25,292 nucleotides of DNA from Rickettsiales bacterium (GTDB lineage: Bacteria; Pseudomonadota; Alphaproteobacteria; Rickettsiales; UBA998): contig JAIEPI010000077.1 of NCBI GenBank assembly GCA_019749855.1, positions 1 to 25,292 of the forward strand, given 5' to 3'. The position numbers and the translations under genes are program-made. A model generated the notes under the pieces. It was given only the letters and a program-made list of their open reading frames with translations, did not search any database and was not told the DNA's origin. Positions 1 through 8,366 of the stretch are shown here, one piece after another. Within the stretch, counting starts at the first letter, position 1. The number at the start of each line of letters is the position of its first letter.

Positions 1-541
1 GCTGTGTGCGCCACATCTGCTCGTTATTGGCGGGAGAAAACCCATCGAGAAACCAGGCATCGACCGGATATTGCATTTCCGCCAGCATTGCTCCCGCTTC
101 ACCAAAACACAGCGTGAGCGTGACGCGGTTGTCTAACATCAACGTGTGAAAACCTGGAATGGATGGCGGATAAATCGCTTGCAGTCGCGCAGCGAATGGC
201 GCCAGTTCTGGCCAAGCGGCATGGGCACGGGCTAAATCAGCGGGCAACAAGGGATGCTGCTCCACACTAAAGAAATGCAACCTCGCATTGTTCGGCGCAA
301 GCTCCTGCCATAGCTGCCATGCGGCCAGCATATTCAGGCCGGTGCCAAAACCCAGCTCAGCGATCACGAATGCGTCAGCCTGAGAAAATCGCTGCGGCAA
401 CTGGTTAGCCGCCAGAAACACATGCCGCGACTCTGTCAACCCGCCTTCCAGCGAGAAATACACATCGCCATAGTGTGCAGAGACAGGCACGTCTCCACGC
501 CACTCAAGCTGTGCAGGAATCAATGGAGGTGCAACGGACAT
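1..541 (-). CDS. mnmD: tRNA (mnm5s2U34) methyltransferase MnmD, partial (3' end beyond left edge)
   Basis: Reading from 541 leftward gives 180 codons that run off the window, so the C-terminus is missing. The enzyme family methylates the wobble uridine of tRNA with S-adenosylmethionine, the last step of mnm5s2U formation; it corresponds to the N-terminal half of E. coli MnmC. The sequence shows a SAM-binding motif (IAELGFGTGLN, about residues 60-70) and the family signature VDAWFLDGFSPANN near residues 161-174. An in-frame TAA lies four codons upstream of the ATG, so 541 is the earliest possible ATG; no strong Shine-Dalgarno precedes it. Whether an MnmC-type oxidase domain follows cannot be seen. 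Family assignment is confident. Confidence 0.85.
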   Translation of the reverse strand, partial: MSVAPPLIPAQLEWRGDVPVSAHYGDVYFSLEGGLTESRHVFLAANQLPQRFSQADAFVIAELGFGTGLNMLAAWQLWQELAPNNARLHFFSVEQHPLLPADLARAHAAWPELAPFAARLQAIYPPSIPGFHTLMLDNRVTLTLCFGEAGAMLAEMQYPVDAWFLDGFSPANNEQMWRTQ

Positions 542-757
542 AGGCGCTGCTTAGCGCAGTTTCGTGCAAAGGTAAACGCTGTGGTTTTATCGCGTGGCAA
601 CACCACCGATAATGACAATATCACGTCCACGCGAGGGGACGGTGCTCACTGCCAAAATGGCGAGGTTAATGCCCCGTGAGGATTGTTTGCTTTAGAATTT
701 ACATTTTTAAATCTTAAACCCCTTTACCAACATATGCGGTCGCCTTATATAAGAGAT

Positions 758-1423
758 ATGTTTTATAACCTCCCCAAAACCGCAAGTGATTTACCTGAAT
801 CGCTGCCTATTTTTCCCCTTTCGGGCAACATTTTACTCCCCCGCTGCAAATTGCCGCTGAACATTTTCGAGCCACGCTATATCAATATGGTGTTTGATAG
901 TCTGTGCACGCCTGAGCGCATAATTGGCATGGTACAACCGCGTCCCAGCACCGCCACGGGGGGTGACGCCGAGCCCTATCAGATTGGCTGCGCCGGACGC
1001 ATCACCGCCTTTGAGGAAACCGATGATGGCCGCGTGATCCTAAACCTCACCGGCTTAAGCCGCTTTCGTATTAATGAGGAGATTTCAGCCGTGCGTGGCT
1101 ACCGGCGCGTCAAGTGCGACTGGCTGCCCTTTGCCACTGATTTAATCATGATTCAGGATGCTACCATCTCAGGACAGGATGTAATGAATGTGCTGACGCC
1201 CTTTTTTGAGGCGCACCATTTACGCGCTGAATGGCAATCGCTTGAGCGCATTGCTGGTAGTGATCTGATTGATGTTTTGTCAATGAATCTGCCATTTCCG
1301 CCAGAAGACAAACAAGCATTGCTCGAAGCGCCTGATGTGCATGCGCGCTTTGCCATTTTACGTCAGATTGCCAGCCTCTATGCAGCGCGCAATATCGATC
1401 AGGCGACCGATACACGTCACTGA
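758..1423 (+). CDS. Lon substrate-binding (LAN/PUA-like) domain protein
   Basis: A 221-residue protein matching the stand-alone Lon N-terminal domain family, common in alphaproteobacteria. It has no ATPase or protease domain, so it is not the Lon protease; the cellular role of these short proteins is not settled and substrate or peptide binding is inferred. The diagnostic N-terminal block is LPIFPLSGNILLP followed by LPLNIFEPRYINM. A C-terminal helical part contains LRAEWQSLERI and the family-typical DLIDVLSMNLPFPPEDKQALLE region. I chose the ATG at 758, preceded by a weak AAGAGA; an in-frame ATG at 734 and a TTG at 683 would extend it with residues that do not look like the family. It converges on the gene at 1463-2182. 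Confidence 0.8.
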   Translation: MFYNLPKTASDLPESLPIFPLSGNILLPRCKLPLNIFEPRYINMVFDSLCTPERIIGMVQPRPSTATGGDAEPYQIGCAGRITAFEETDDGRVILNLTGLSRFRINEEISAVRGYRRVKCDWLPFATDLIMIQDATISGQDVMNVLTPFFEAHHLRAEWQSLERIAGSDLIDVLSMNLPFPPEDKQALLEAPDVHARFAILRQIASLYAARNIDQATDTRH

Positions 1424-1462
1424 AGAATCCGTTTAAACTGAGAACCCATTTTAAGTAGCCAT

Positions 1463-2182
1463 TTAAGCGGCGATGGCCACATTCGGCTCACGTTGATTGC
1501 GTGCAATCTGATAGGCCTCTTCGTATCGACCAGTGGCACGGCGCAAAAACAGGCTATTTGCTGAAAAGTCCTGTGCGGAGCCATCACCCGGCGCGGTTGC
1601 CGCACGGGCCAGTGTTGCTGCATCACGTGCCTGCTTTTCTGGCGAACCGCCTGAAGCACGCACATTCACTCCACCGCCCACCGCATAAAACTGACCGTCC
1701 GGACCCTGCACCAGATCATAGACCGGCACACCCTCAGTTAAACCCGCCGCCGTATTAAAATGTTGGCGCTCATGCGAACGCACGCTTGCGTCCAGCGCTG
1801 AGAGCTTCCGCTTGCTGGCAATATCATTGCCCTGCTCCTGCTGAAGCGTTGTAAACGCCTCCGCATTAAGCGAAAGTCTCGCGTTAGCCGCATCTGAGAG
1901 AGTGCTGTCCTGTGCTCGCTGGCGCAACACACGCGAGCGCGCTGATGCGACATCCGGCTCTCTATCGGTACGGCGAGTCGAAGTAACTGTACCGCCCGAC
2001 GCGTAAAGTTGGCCATCAGGGCCGACCGTATAATCGATATTAGTGATTACGGTGTCGCCGTTGCCTCGGGCAGCGGCCCGTTGCTGCGCCTGTAGGCGAA
2101 TGTCAGTGTCAAGCTCGCGGAATGCACGCGCAGATTGCAGGCTGGAGCTTGATGCCAGCAAATTGTTTAAACCAATCGCCAC
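1463..2182 (-). CDS. SprA-related (CJM1_0395-type) putative zinc metalloprotease
   Basis: A 239-residue protein with HERQH at residues 137-141, an HExxH zinc-protease motif within SVRSHERQHFNTAAG. It is flanked by two similar segments, GPDGQLYASGG (54-64) and GPDGQFYAVGG (160-170), which with the H-E-x-x-H core are typical of SprA-related proteins annotated as putative metalloproteases. No signal peptide or membrane helix is seen; much of the protein is Ala/Arg/Gln/Ser-rich and probably disordered. The start is GTG (2182) with an AAGAGAG ribosome site; a nearby upstream in-frame stop limits extension. Proteolytic activity and substrate are unproven for the family. It lies on the same strand as the BI-1 gene but is separated from it by a terminator. 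Confidence 0.65.
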   Translation of the reverse strand: MAIGLNNLLASSSSLQSARAFRELDTDIRLQAQQRAAARGNGDTVITNIDYTVGPDGQLYASGGTVTSTRRTDREPDVASARSRVLRQRAQDSTLSDAANARLSLNAEAFTTLQQEQGNDIASKRKLSALDASVRSHERQHFNTAAGLTEGVPVYDLVQGPDGQFYAVGGGVNVRASGGSPEKQARDAATLARAATAPGDGSAQDFSANSLFLRRATGRYEEAYQIARNQREPNVAIAA

Positions 2183-2314
2183 TGCTGGCTCTCTTTCCCC
2201 TACTACATGTAGGATTGTCGACTAGATATCACACTAGCGTAGAATAAGTCATTTCTCCATACATTTTTTTATATAGTAACAAAATGGCCGCATAACAAGA
2301 GCCACAAATAAAAA

Positions 2315-2344
2315 AAATCCCCGAAGGCTAACCCGCGGGGATTT
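2315..2344 (-). terminator. Rho-independent terminator after the BI-1 gene
   Basis: Arms AATCCCCG (2316-2323) and CGGGGATT (2336-2343) pair perfectly, extended by one A-T pair, around a 12-base loop. On the minus strand the stem is followed by a run of T (complement of 2311-2317). It sits about 20 bases after the stop of the gene at 2367-3098. Confidence 0.8.
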
Positions 2345-2366
2345 ATTGTGAATTCTCGCCTTAGCC

Positions 2367-3098
2367 CTAACGGCGATCGCCAAAGAATTGCAGCAAGAAC
2401 ATAAACATATTGATGAAATCGAGATAGAGCTGCAAGGCACCCATGATCGCTGCTTTACCCAGAGACGCACCATACTGCGACAACTGGTAGTAGCTCACTT
2501 TCAGGCGCTGCGTGTCATAGGCCGTCAACCCTGCGAAAATCAGGACACCGAGCACCGAGATAATAAACTGCATGGCGGAACTTTGCAAAAAGATATTGAC
2601 CACGCTAGCCACCAGAAGCCCAATCACTCCCATCACCAGGAAGCTGCCAAAGCCGCTCAAATCGCGCTTTGTGACGTAGCCATACAGGCTCAAGCCACCG
2701 AATGACACCGCGGTGATGAAGAATGTGCGCACAATACTCTCACCCGTGAACACCACAAACACGGACCACAACGATAGGCCCATCAACGCGGCGTATCCCC
2801 AGAACCAGGCTTGCGCCGCGCCCTCTGACATCGCATGGATGCGTGCACTCAGGTAAAAAACAACGCCCAGCGGTGCGAACATCAACACATAAGCGGTCAC
2901 GCTCAAGCCACCCTGCGGTGTCACCATGAGCCCCATGAATGCGGATGAGGTACTGGCAAAGTAAGCCACCAAACCTGTCAGCACGAGTGCGCTGGCCATG
3001 TAATTGTAAATTTTTAACATATAGGCACGCAGACCGGCGTCAAACTCGGACACGCGAGCGCCGCTTTGTGCTGTGTGCGGTTGCTTATAGAGAGCCAT
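2367..3098 (-). CDS. Bax inhibitor-1/YccA family membrane protein
   Basis: A 243-residue multi-pass inner-membrane protein. After a soluble N-terminus ending in SEFDAGLRAYMLKIYNYMA there are about seven hydrophobic segments (roughly residues 34-56, 66-86, 97-117, 121-141, 152-172, 176-194 and 210-232). The sequences FAGLTAYDTQRLK and the C-terminal LQLYLDFINMFMFLLQFFG are hallmarks of the BI-1/YccA/YbhL family. Family members act as pH-sensitive ion leak channels or as modulators of FtsH-type proteolysis; which applies here is unknown. The ATG has a strong GGAGGA ribosome site eight bases upstream and a good sigma-70-like promoter. It is monocistronic by layout, being divergent from rpmI and ending at its own terminator. 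Confidence 0.92.
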   Translation of the reverse strand: MALYKQPHTAQSGARVSEFDAGLRAYMLKIYNYMASALVLTGLVAYFASTSSAFMGLMVTPQGGLSVTAYVLMFAPLGVVFYLSARIHAMSEGAAQAWFWGYAALMGLSLWSVFVVFTGESIVRTFFITAVSFGGLSLYGYVTKRDLSGFGSFLVMGVIGLLVASVVNIFLQSSAMQFIISVLGVLIFAGLTAYDTQRLKVSYYQLSQYGASLGKAAIMGALQLYLDFINMFMFLLQFFGDRR

Positions 3099-3148
3099 TC
3101 TTTAATCCTCCAATGAACGATCGTTGGTCAATATACGCCAACATACCT

Positions 3149-3178
3149 ATTATATAGGATGAACTAGGCTCCGTTCAA
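3149..3178 (-). promoter_or_regulatory. Promoter of the BI-1/YccA gene
   Basis: On the minus strand TTGAAC (3178-3173), an 18-base spacer and a perfect TATAAT (3154-3149) lie upstream of the ATG at 3098, giving a predicted leader of about 45 bases. Confidence 0.6.
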
Positions 3179-3223
3179 GGAAAAGGATTGAAATATCCAC
3201 GACTCTTTTTTACCCAGTAATGC

Positions 3224-3252
3224 TTGCTTTTTCAAAGTTAGAGCGCTATGTA
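3224..3252 (+). promoter_or_regulatory. Candidate promoter of rpmI-rplT
   Basis: TTGCTT (3224-3229), a 17-base spacer and TATGTA (3247-3252). Transcription would start near 3259, at the foot of the leader hairpin described next. The match is partial and no infC lies upstream, so a local promoter is expected. Confidence 0.45.
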
Positions 3253-3258
3253 CTGTCC

Positions 3259-3301
3259 TCCCGCAAGGGAAATCGTCTGTGTGGGCGGGCTCTGGCATGC
3301 C
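3259..3301 (+). promoter_or_regulatory. Structured leader of rpmI-rplT
   Basis: The 5' leader contains a small hairpin TCCC-GCAA-GGGA (3259-3270) with a GNRA tetraloop. Its CCCGC (3260-3264) could instead pair with GCGGG (3285-3289), so the two structures are mutually exclusive. A palindromic GGCATGCC (3294-3301) follows. Ribosomal protein L20 represses its own operon through leader RNA in other bacteria; a similar role here is only inferred, as I do not recognise a named leader motif. Confidence 0.3.
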
Positions 3302-3343
3302 TTGTCTATACCATTATCACTCTGACTTTATTGGAGATTTGAA

Positions 3344-3547
3344 ATGCCAAAATGCAAAACAAAATCAGGCGTGAAGAAGCGCTTTTCTCTGACCGCATCG
3401 GGCAAGGTGAAAGCCGGCCAGGCTGGTAAACGGCATGGCATGGTGAAACGCACCAAAGCCTTTATCCGCAAAGCACGTGGGACAACCATTTTGTGCCAGC
3501 CGGATGCCCGTATCATCAAACTGTTCATGCCTTACGGCAGTAAATAG
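3344..3547 (+). CDS. rpmI: 50S ribosomal protein L35
   Basis: A 67-residue, very basic protein of normal length for L35. The N-terminus MPKCKTKSGVKKRFSLTASG and the block KRHGMVKRTKAFIRKARGTT are family hallmarks. It is part of the large ribosomal subunit. A GGAG ribosome site lies about nine bases before the ATG. It is followed 18 bases later by rplT, the usual two-gene arrangement, without infC in front. Confidence 0.97.
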   Translation: MPKCKTKSGVKKRFSLTASGKVKAGQAGKRHGMVKRTKAFIRKARGTTILCQPDARIIKLFMPYGSK

Positions 3548-3565
3548 ACATCAGGGAGAAGCACT

Positions 3566-3934
3566 ATGTCACGCGCTAAAAGCGGCAAGGTTAATCATAA
3601 CCGCCACAAAAAAATCTTAAAACTGGCGAAAGGCTTTCGCGGCCGCGCTAAGAATTGCTACCGTACCGCTGTTGGTCGCGTAGAAAAAGGTCTGCAATAT
3701 GCATACCGTGATCGTAAAGCCAAGAAACGCACGTTCCGCGGCCTGTGGATTCAACGCATAAACGCGGCTTCACGCGAGCATGGCATGACCTACTCGCAGT
3801 TCATGCATGGCCTCACGCTGACTGGCATGACGCTGGATCGCAAAGTGCTGGCCGACATTGCCGCGCGTGATGCGGAAGGCTTTGCGGCACTGGCCACTCA
3901 GGTCAAAGCGAAGTTGGACGCCAAAGCGGCGTAA
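3566..3934 (+). CDS. rplT: 50S ribosomal protein L20
   Basis: A 122-residue basic protein matching L20 over its length (HKKILKLAKGFRGRAKNCYR near the N-terminus, RTFRGLWIQRINAASREHGM in the middle). It binds 23S rRNA and is needed early in 50S assembly; in several bacteria it also represses its own operon. A GGGAGA ribosome site precedes the ATG. It ends just before a strong terminator. Confidence 0.97.
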   Translation: MSRAKSGKVNHNRHKKILKLAKGFRGRAKNCYRTAVGRVEKGLQYAYRDRKAKKRTFRGLWIQRINAASREHGMTYSQFMHGLTLTGMTLDRKVLADIAARDAEGFAALATQVKAKLDAKAA

Positions 3935-3960
3935 GTCACGACGATTGAATCATTGAATAT

Positions 3961-3992
3961 AAAAGGCAGGTGCCGTTAAGTGCCTGCCTTTT
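3961..3992. terminator. Bidirectional terminator between rplT and the prepilin gene
   Basis: AAAAGGCAGG (3961-3970) pairs perfectly with CCTGCCTTTT (3983-3992) around a 12-base loop; a T-run follows on the plus strand and the A-run serves as T-run on the minus strand. It lies between convergent genes ending at 3934 and 3995. Confidence 0.85.
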
Positions 3993-3994
3993 TG

Positions 3995-4714
3995 TTATTT
4001 AACCAATAAAAGCATAGCACAGCCATCACTGCCCGTATCGTTGCAATCGGATGGACTGTCTGAAACTCCGACTACTCCTGAACCTAAATTTCCATTATCC
4101 ATTTTTTTATCCAAACTCCACGCATCACTATTCGTTAATGCCACTAGACCATCTACCCAACCATCAGTAGCGGTAGGGCCCACAGAACCAATCGCCAGCC
4201 ATTGCCTTCCAGGCATCGTATCCATAACAAAAGCAGCTTCAACGGGTAATGTTCCGATATTCCACGCTGAGGAAGGAAACTTTCCTTCAGCAATGTTCGC
4301 TTGTGTCACAGTAGGTGTTGATGCTGAAAATACTGCCGTTCCATCAAAGGAGCCTTCAATTAATCCGGCACGCGACAAATGCTCCCACGCCTTGAGTGAT
4401 TCGCCATTCTGGTTAGATTCAATCGCCCCATCACCGTCACCATTGCAGCCCGTGCTGACCGTGGTGGCATTGGTGCCGCAGGCCGCACCCCAGAAAGCGA
4501 AGGCATTTCTCATGTCGCCTGGCACAGCGTTGTATTTATCACGAAAGCCATTGATGGCGCTGAGGAATTTGTTGTAATCCGTCACAATCGAGCGCATCTC
4601 CGCCCCGCGCACCAGACTCTGCCCCACCATCACGCCACTGGCTAGCAACCCAATAATGACCAGCACAATGGATAATTCTAAAAGAGAAAAGCCTTGACTC
4701 TGACTGCTCGTCAT
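3995..4714 (-). CDS. Type IV prepilin-like protein (N-methylation motif)
   Basis: A protein of about 239 residues with a class III signal peptide. A short polar leader ends in Gly, cleavage is expected at QG|FSLLE, and the +5 Glu needed for methylation and assembly is present. The hydrophobic helix LELSIVLVIIGLLASGVMVG follows. The distal part has Cys residues near CGTN, STGC, SDCND and DGCAM that could form disulfides, and an acidic GDGDG stretch resembling a Ca-binding loop. It is probably a minor pilin or pseudopilin. No pilus or type II secretion genes lie nearby. Two tandem ATGs exist (4717 and 4714); a GGAG at 4724-4721 is spaced better for 4714. Pilin type cannot be decided from sequence. 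Confidence 0.75.
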   Translation of the reverse strand: MTSSQSQGFSLLELSIVLVIIGLLASGVMVGQSLVRGAEMRSIVTDYNKFLSAINGFRDKYNAVPGDMRNAFAFWGAACGTNATTVSTGCNGDGDGAIESNQNGESLKAWEHLSRAGLIEGSFDGTAVFSASTPTVTQANIAEGKFPSSAWNIGTLPVEAAFVMDTMPGRQWLAIGSVGPTATDGWVDGLVALTNSDAWSLDKKMDNGNLGSGVVGVSDSPSDCNDTGSDGCAMLLLVK

Positions 4715-4746
4715 CATGTGCTCCGAACTTCAGATAGATTCAATTA

Positions 4747-4775
4747 GTTATACATTCCAATGTACTGCAAGACAA
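4747..4775 (-). promoter_or_regulatory. Promoter of the prepilin gene
   Basis: On the minus strand TTGTCT (4775-4770), a 17-base spacer and TATAAC (4752-4747), about 30 bases upstream of the start. A small inverted repeat TTAAGG-AAG-CCTTAA (4776-4790) abuts the -35 box on the side facing pheS. Confidence 0.5.
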
Positions 4776-4859
4776 TTAAGGAAGCCTTAATAAAATCTGA
4801 AATCACTTGCAGGGCTTGAATCAGAATGGCATAGATAGGCAGCTTCACAGGACATCACC

Positions 4860-5936
4860 ATGACACACGCCGACCCCCTCTCCCTGATTCAATCCGTTGA
4901 TACACTGGATGCGTTGGAGCAGGCGCGTGTTACGTTGCTGGGAAAAAAAGGCCAGATCACTGAACAGCTCAAAGCCTTGGGGCAGGCATCCGTGGAGGAG
5001 CGCAAAGAAAAAGGGCGTGTGCTCAATGAATTACGTGATCGCCTGACGGGTGCGATTGAGGAGCGCAAGCGCTTGCTGGAAGCCTCTGAGGAAGCGCAAC
5101 GACTCGCCCATGAGCGCGTGGATGTCACGCTGCCGATTCGTGAGGAGTCCAAAGGCAGCCTGCACCCCATCACTCAGGTGATGGATGAGGTGGTGGCCAT
5201 TTTTGCTGAAATGGGATTTGGCGTGCGCACCGGCCCGCTGGTGGAGGATGATGAACATAATTTCGGCGCCCTCAATATCCCGCCTTCGCATCCGGCGCGT
5301 CAAATGCATGATACGTTCTACGTGTCGCAACGCGCATGGGGCAATGAAAGCCCCATGATCGCGAGTGAAGAGACAATCAAATACGTGCTGCGCACTCATA
5401 CGTCTCCGGTGCAAATCCGCACCATGCGCTCAGAAAAGCCACCCATCCGCATCATTGCGCCTGGCTCGACCTTTCGTTCCGATTCCGACATGACGCACAC
5501 CCCGATGTTTCATCAGGTGGAAGGTTTGGTCATTGAAAAAAACATCCATATGGGCCACCTCAAAGGCTGCGTTGCCCAGTTTTTACGGCAGTTTTTTGGC
5601 ATAAATGATCTGCCGGTGCGCTTCCGCCCCAGCTTCTTTCCCTTCACCGAACCCTCCGCCGAGGTGGACATTGGCTGCGAACGCTCACGCGCGGCATTGC
5701 GGGTGGGTCAGGGCACTGACTGGCTGGAAATCATGGGCTGCGGCATGGTACACCCCACCGTGCTGCAAAATTGTGGGCTTGATCCCAGCGAATGGCAAGG
5801 ATTTGCCTTTGGTATGGGCATCGAGCGGCTGGCCATGCTGAAATACAATATCCCCGATCTGCGAACCTTCTTTGATTCCGACTCACGCTGGCTGGACTAT
5901 TACGGTTTCAGTCCCCTCAAAGGAGCACGCCCATGA
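4860..5936 (+). CDS. pheS: Phenylalanine--tRNA ligase alpha subunit
   Basis: A 358-residue protein of normal length. It is the catalytic subunit of the (alpha-beta)2 enzyme that charges tRNA-Phe with phenylalanine and ATP. The N-terminal coiled-coil region (residues 1-90) is followed by the class II core: HTSPVQIR, motif 2 around GSTFRSDSDMTHTPMFHQVE and motif 3 GFAFGMGIERLAML. An AGGA ribosome site lies seven bases before the ATG. The stop overlaps the pheT start (ATGA), so the two subunits are translationally coupled. Confidence 0.97.
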   Translation: MTHADPLSLIQSVDTLDALEQARVTLLGKKGQITEQLKALGQASVEERKEKGRVLNELRDRLTGAIEERKRLLEASEEAQRLAHERVDVTLPIREESKGSLHPITQVMDEVVAIFAEMGFGVRTGPLVEDDEHNFGALNIPPSHPARQMHDTFYVSQRAWGNESPMIASEETIKYVLRTHTSPVQIRTMRSEKPPIRIIAPGSTFRSDSDMTHTPMFHQVEGLVIEKNIHMGHLKGCVAQFLRQFFGINDLPVRFRPSFFPFTEPSAEVDIGCERSRAALRVGQGTDWLEIMGCGMVHPTVLQNCGLDPSEWQGFAFGMGIERLAMLKYNIPDLRTFFDSDSRWLDYYGFSPLKGARP

Positions 5937-8308
5937 AATTCACCCTCAGCTGGCTGAAAGATTTTCTCGATACCACCGCAACGCCTGAGGAAATTTCCGA
6001 GCGCCTCACCGCGATTGGGCTGGAAGTCGAATCCATGGAGAATAAAGCCGCGCAACTGGCTGGTTTTAGTGTGGCCGAAATTCTCAGCGCTGAAAAACAT
6101 CCCGACGCTGATAAACTCAATATCTGTCAGGTGAAAACGCACAGTGATACTCGCCAGATTGTCTGCGGCGCACCCAATGCGCGGGCAGGCATCAAAGTGG
6201 TGCTGGCAGATATTGGTGTGACGATTCCCAATGGCGGTTTTGTCATCAAAAAATCTAAGATTCGCGGGGTGGAAAGCCACGGCATGCTGTGCTCAGCGCG
6301 CGAGCTGAATCTGGGTGAAGACGCGGCAGGTATCATGGAACTCCCCGCCAGCGCCAGCATTGGTGCGCCGATTGCCGACGTGCTCGGCATGAATGATGTG
6401 TTGTTTGATGTGGCCTTGACTCCCAATCGCGGCGATTGTCTGGGGATTTACGGCATTGCGAGAGACTTGGCGGCAGCGGGGCTCGGCACCTTGCGACCGC
6501 TCGAGTCTCTCTCAATTACCACGAGCCATGAGGCTGGTCGCCGCATCCAACTCAAAACCGCGGATTGCCCCTTCTTTGTCGGGCGCACCATTCGCGGGGT
6601 GACTAATGGCAGCAGCCCCGAATGGCTACAACAACGCCTGAAATCCATTGGTTTGCGCCCTATTTCCACGCTTGTCGATATCACCAATTTTTTCACCCTT
6701 GCTTACGGTCGCCCACTGCATGTGTATGATGCTGAAAAACTCAGCGGCGATATTCAGGCGCGTGCCTCTGTGGCCGGAGAATCCTTTGCCGCGCTGAATG
6801 ACAAGACTTATACCCTGCCCGCTGGCTTGTGCGTCATTGCTGATGACAATGGCGTGCTGGGCCTCGGCGGCGTGGTCGGCGGTGTTTCCAGCGGATGCAC
6901 TGAAACCACGACGCAGGTGTTTCTTGAATCCGCATGGTTTGAACCGGAGGCCATTGCCACCACCGGACGCAGCCTTCAGGTTGAATCCGATGCGCGTTAT
7001 CGCTTTGAGAGAGGCGTTGATCCCGCATTTGTGATGGCGGGCGCGGAGATGGCCACCCGCATGATCGTCGAGCTGTGTGGCGGTACGCCCTCTGATCTGG
7101 TGATGGCGGGCACAGCTCCCATTTATGAAAGGCATATCACCTTTGAAACCACCGATGTCGAGCGCGTCGGTGGCGTCAATGTGCCGGTGTCTGAGTGTGA
7201 GCGTATTTTACGCGCGCTTGGTTGCGCCATCGAAAAATCCCGTGTGCACCAGTGGCGCGCCACCACACCTTCATGGCGGCCTGATCTCAGCATTACTGAG
7301 GATCTGGTGGAGGAAATACTGCGCATACACGGCTATGATGCCCTGCCCGAAACTCCCCTGCCCGTGGCCAAACACTTGAACAACGGCGCCTTTGCTGATT
7401 GGCAACAGGTGCGTCGCCAACTGGCCATGCGCGGCTTGCAGGAATGCCATCATTTTGCCTTTGTGCCGCCGCTACAGGCAGAGCAATTCCGCCAAAACGC
7501 AACATCACAGCGGGTGGTCATCCTCAATCCCATCAGTGCGGATGCCGATACGATGCGCACGTCACTACTGAGTGGGCTGATTGATGCTGCCAAGCGCAAT
7601 CTCGACCGCGCACAGAATCATCTCGGGCTGTATGAAGTAGGGGTGGTGTTTGAGGGCGTGGCCTCGCATCAACAACCTATGCAGGCGGCCACGCTGCGCC
7701 TTGGTACACTGACTAAGAAGGATTGGACAGCGCCTGCCCGTGCGGTGGATGTGTTTGATGCGAAAGCAGACCTGTTATCGGTGCTGCAAACCATGGGCGT
7801 TGAGACTAGCAATGTGCAGGTTCTCAGCGAGGGGATGCCTGCGTATTATCACCCCGGAAAGTCGGCGACGGTGCAACTCGGGCCAAAAGCCGCGCTCGGC
7901 TGGTTTGGCGCTTTGCACCCGCGCATTGCACGCGCATGGGGCATTGATGCCGAGCTGTTTGCCTGTGAAGTTCGGCTTGATGCGATACCAGCGCGTAAAA
8001 TCAAAGAACGTCAGGCGATTCAGCTGTCAGACTACCAGCTCTCACGTCGTGATTTTGCCTTTGTAGTGGATGCAACACTTCCCGCCGCCACGCTATTGCA
8101 AGCCGTGAGTATGGCCGATCGCCAATTGATCAAAGATGTACGTTTATTTGATGTGTATCAAGGTGCTGGCATGGCTGAAGGCAAAAAATCACTGGCGATC
8201 ACGGTGACGCTTCAGTCTGATGAGCGCACCCTGAGTGAGGCGGATCTGGTGAAAACCAGCGAGGCGATCATTGAGGCGGCACAAAAAAAAGGTGCCGTTT
8301 TGCGTTAA
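5933..8308 (+). CDS. pheT: Phenylalanine--tRNA ligase beta subunit
   Basis: A 791-residue protein of family length. Domains in order are: EMAP/tRNA-binding fold (about residues 40-150, with HPDADKLNICQV and VCGAPNAR), the B3/B4 editing region (about 210-390, with YRFERGVDP near its end), B5 (about 400-475), the catalytic-like core, and a C-terminal ferredoxin-fold anticodon-binding domain (about 700-791, LSRRDFAFVVD). The editing domain hydrolyses mischarged Tyr-tRNA-Phe. It overlaps pheS by four bases. No clear terminator follows. Confidence 0.97.
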   Translation: MKFTLSWLKDFLDTTATPEEISERLTAIGLEVESMENKAAQLAGFSVAEILSAEKHPDADKLNICQVKTHSDTRQIVCGAPNARAGIKVVLADIGVTIPNGGFVIKKSKIRGVESHGMLCSARELNLGEDAAGIMELPASASIGAPIADVLGMNDVLFDVALTPNRGDCLGIYGIARDLAAAGLGTLRPLESLSITTSHEAGRRIQLKTADCPFFVGRTIRGVTNGSSPEWLQQRLKSIGLRPISTLVDITNFFTLAYGRPLHVYDAEKLSGDIQARASVAGESFAALNDKTYTLPAGLCVIADDNGVLGLGGVVGGVSSGCTETTTQVFLESAWFEPEAIATTGRSLQVESDARYRFERGVDPAFVMAGAEMATRMIVELCGGTPSDLVMAGTAPIYERHITFETTDVERVGGVNVPVSECERILRALGCAIEKSRVHQWRATTPSWRPDLSITEDLVEEILRIHGYDALPETPLPVAKHLNNGAFADWQQVRRQLAMRGLQECHHFAFVPPLQAEQFRQNATSQRVVILNPISADADTMRTSLLSGLIDAAKRNLDRAQNHLGLYEVGVVFEGVASHQQPMQAATLRLGTLTKKDWTAPARAVDVFDAKADLLSVLQTMGVETSNVQVLSEGMPAYYHPGKSATVQLGPKAALGWFGALHPRIARAWGIDAELFACEVRLDAIPARKIKERQAIQLSDYQLSRRDFAFVVDATLPAATLLQAVSMADRQLIKDVRLFDVYQGAGMAEGKKSLAITVTLQSDERTLSEADLVKTSEAIIEAAQKKGAVLR

Positions 8309-8366
8309 ATTCTCATCAAACCGTCACCAATAATAGTTAATATTTCTTCATTATTATGGAGAAAAT

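Noticed and set aside
683..757. N-terminal extension of the Lon-domain protein from the TTG at 683.
   Set aside because: The added residues do not fit the family, whose members begin shortly before the LPIFPL block; no ribosome site supports the TTG.
6626..7135. Long antisense reading frame (169 codons) inside pheT.
   Set aside because: It lies entirely within a certain pheT gene, has no recognisable domain and no ribosome site; similar antisense frames in pheS, addA and gltA were dropped for the same reason.
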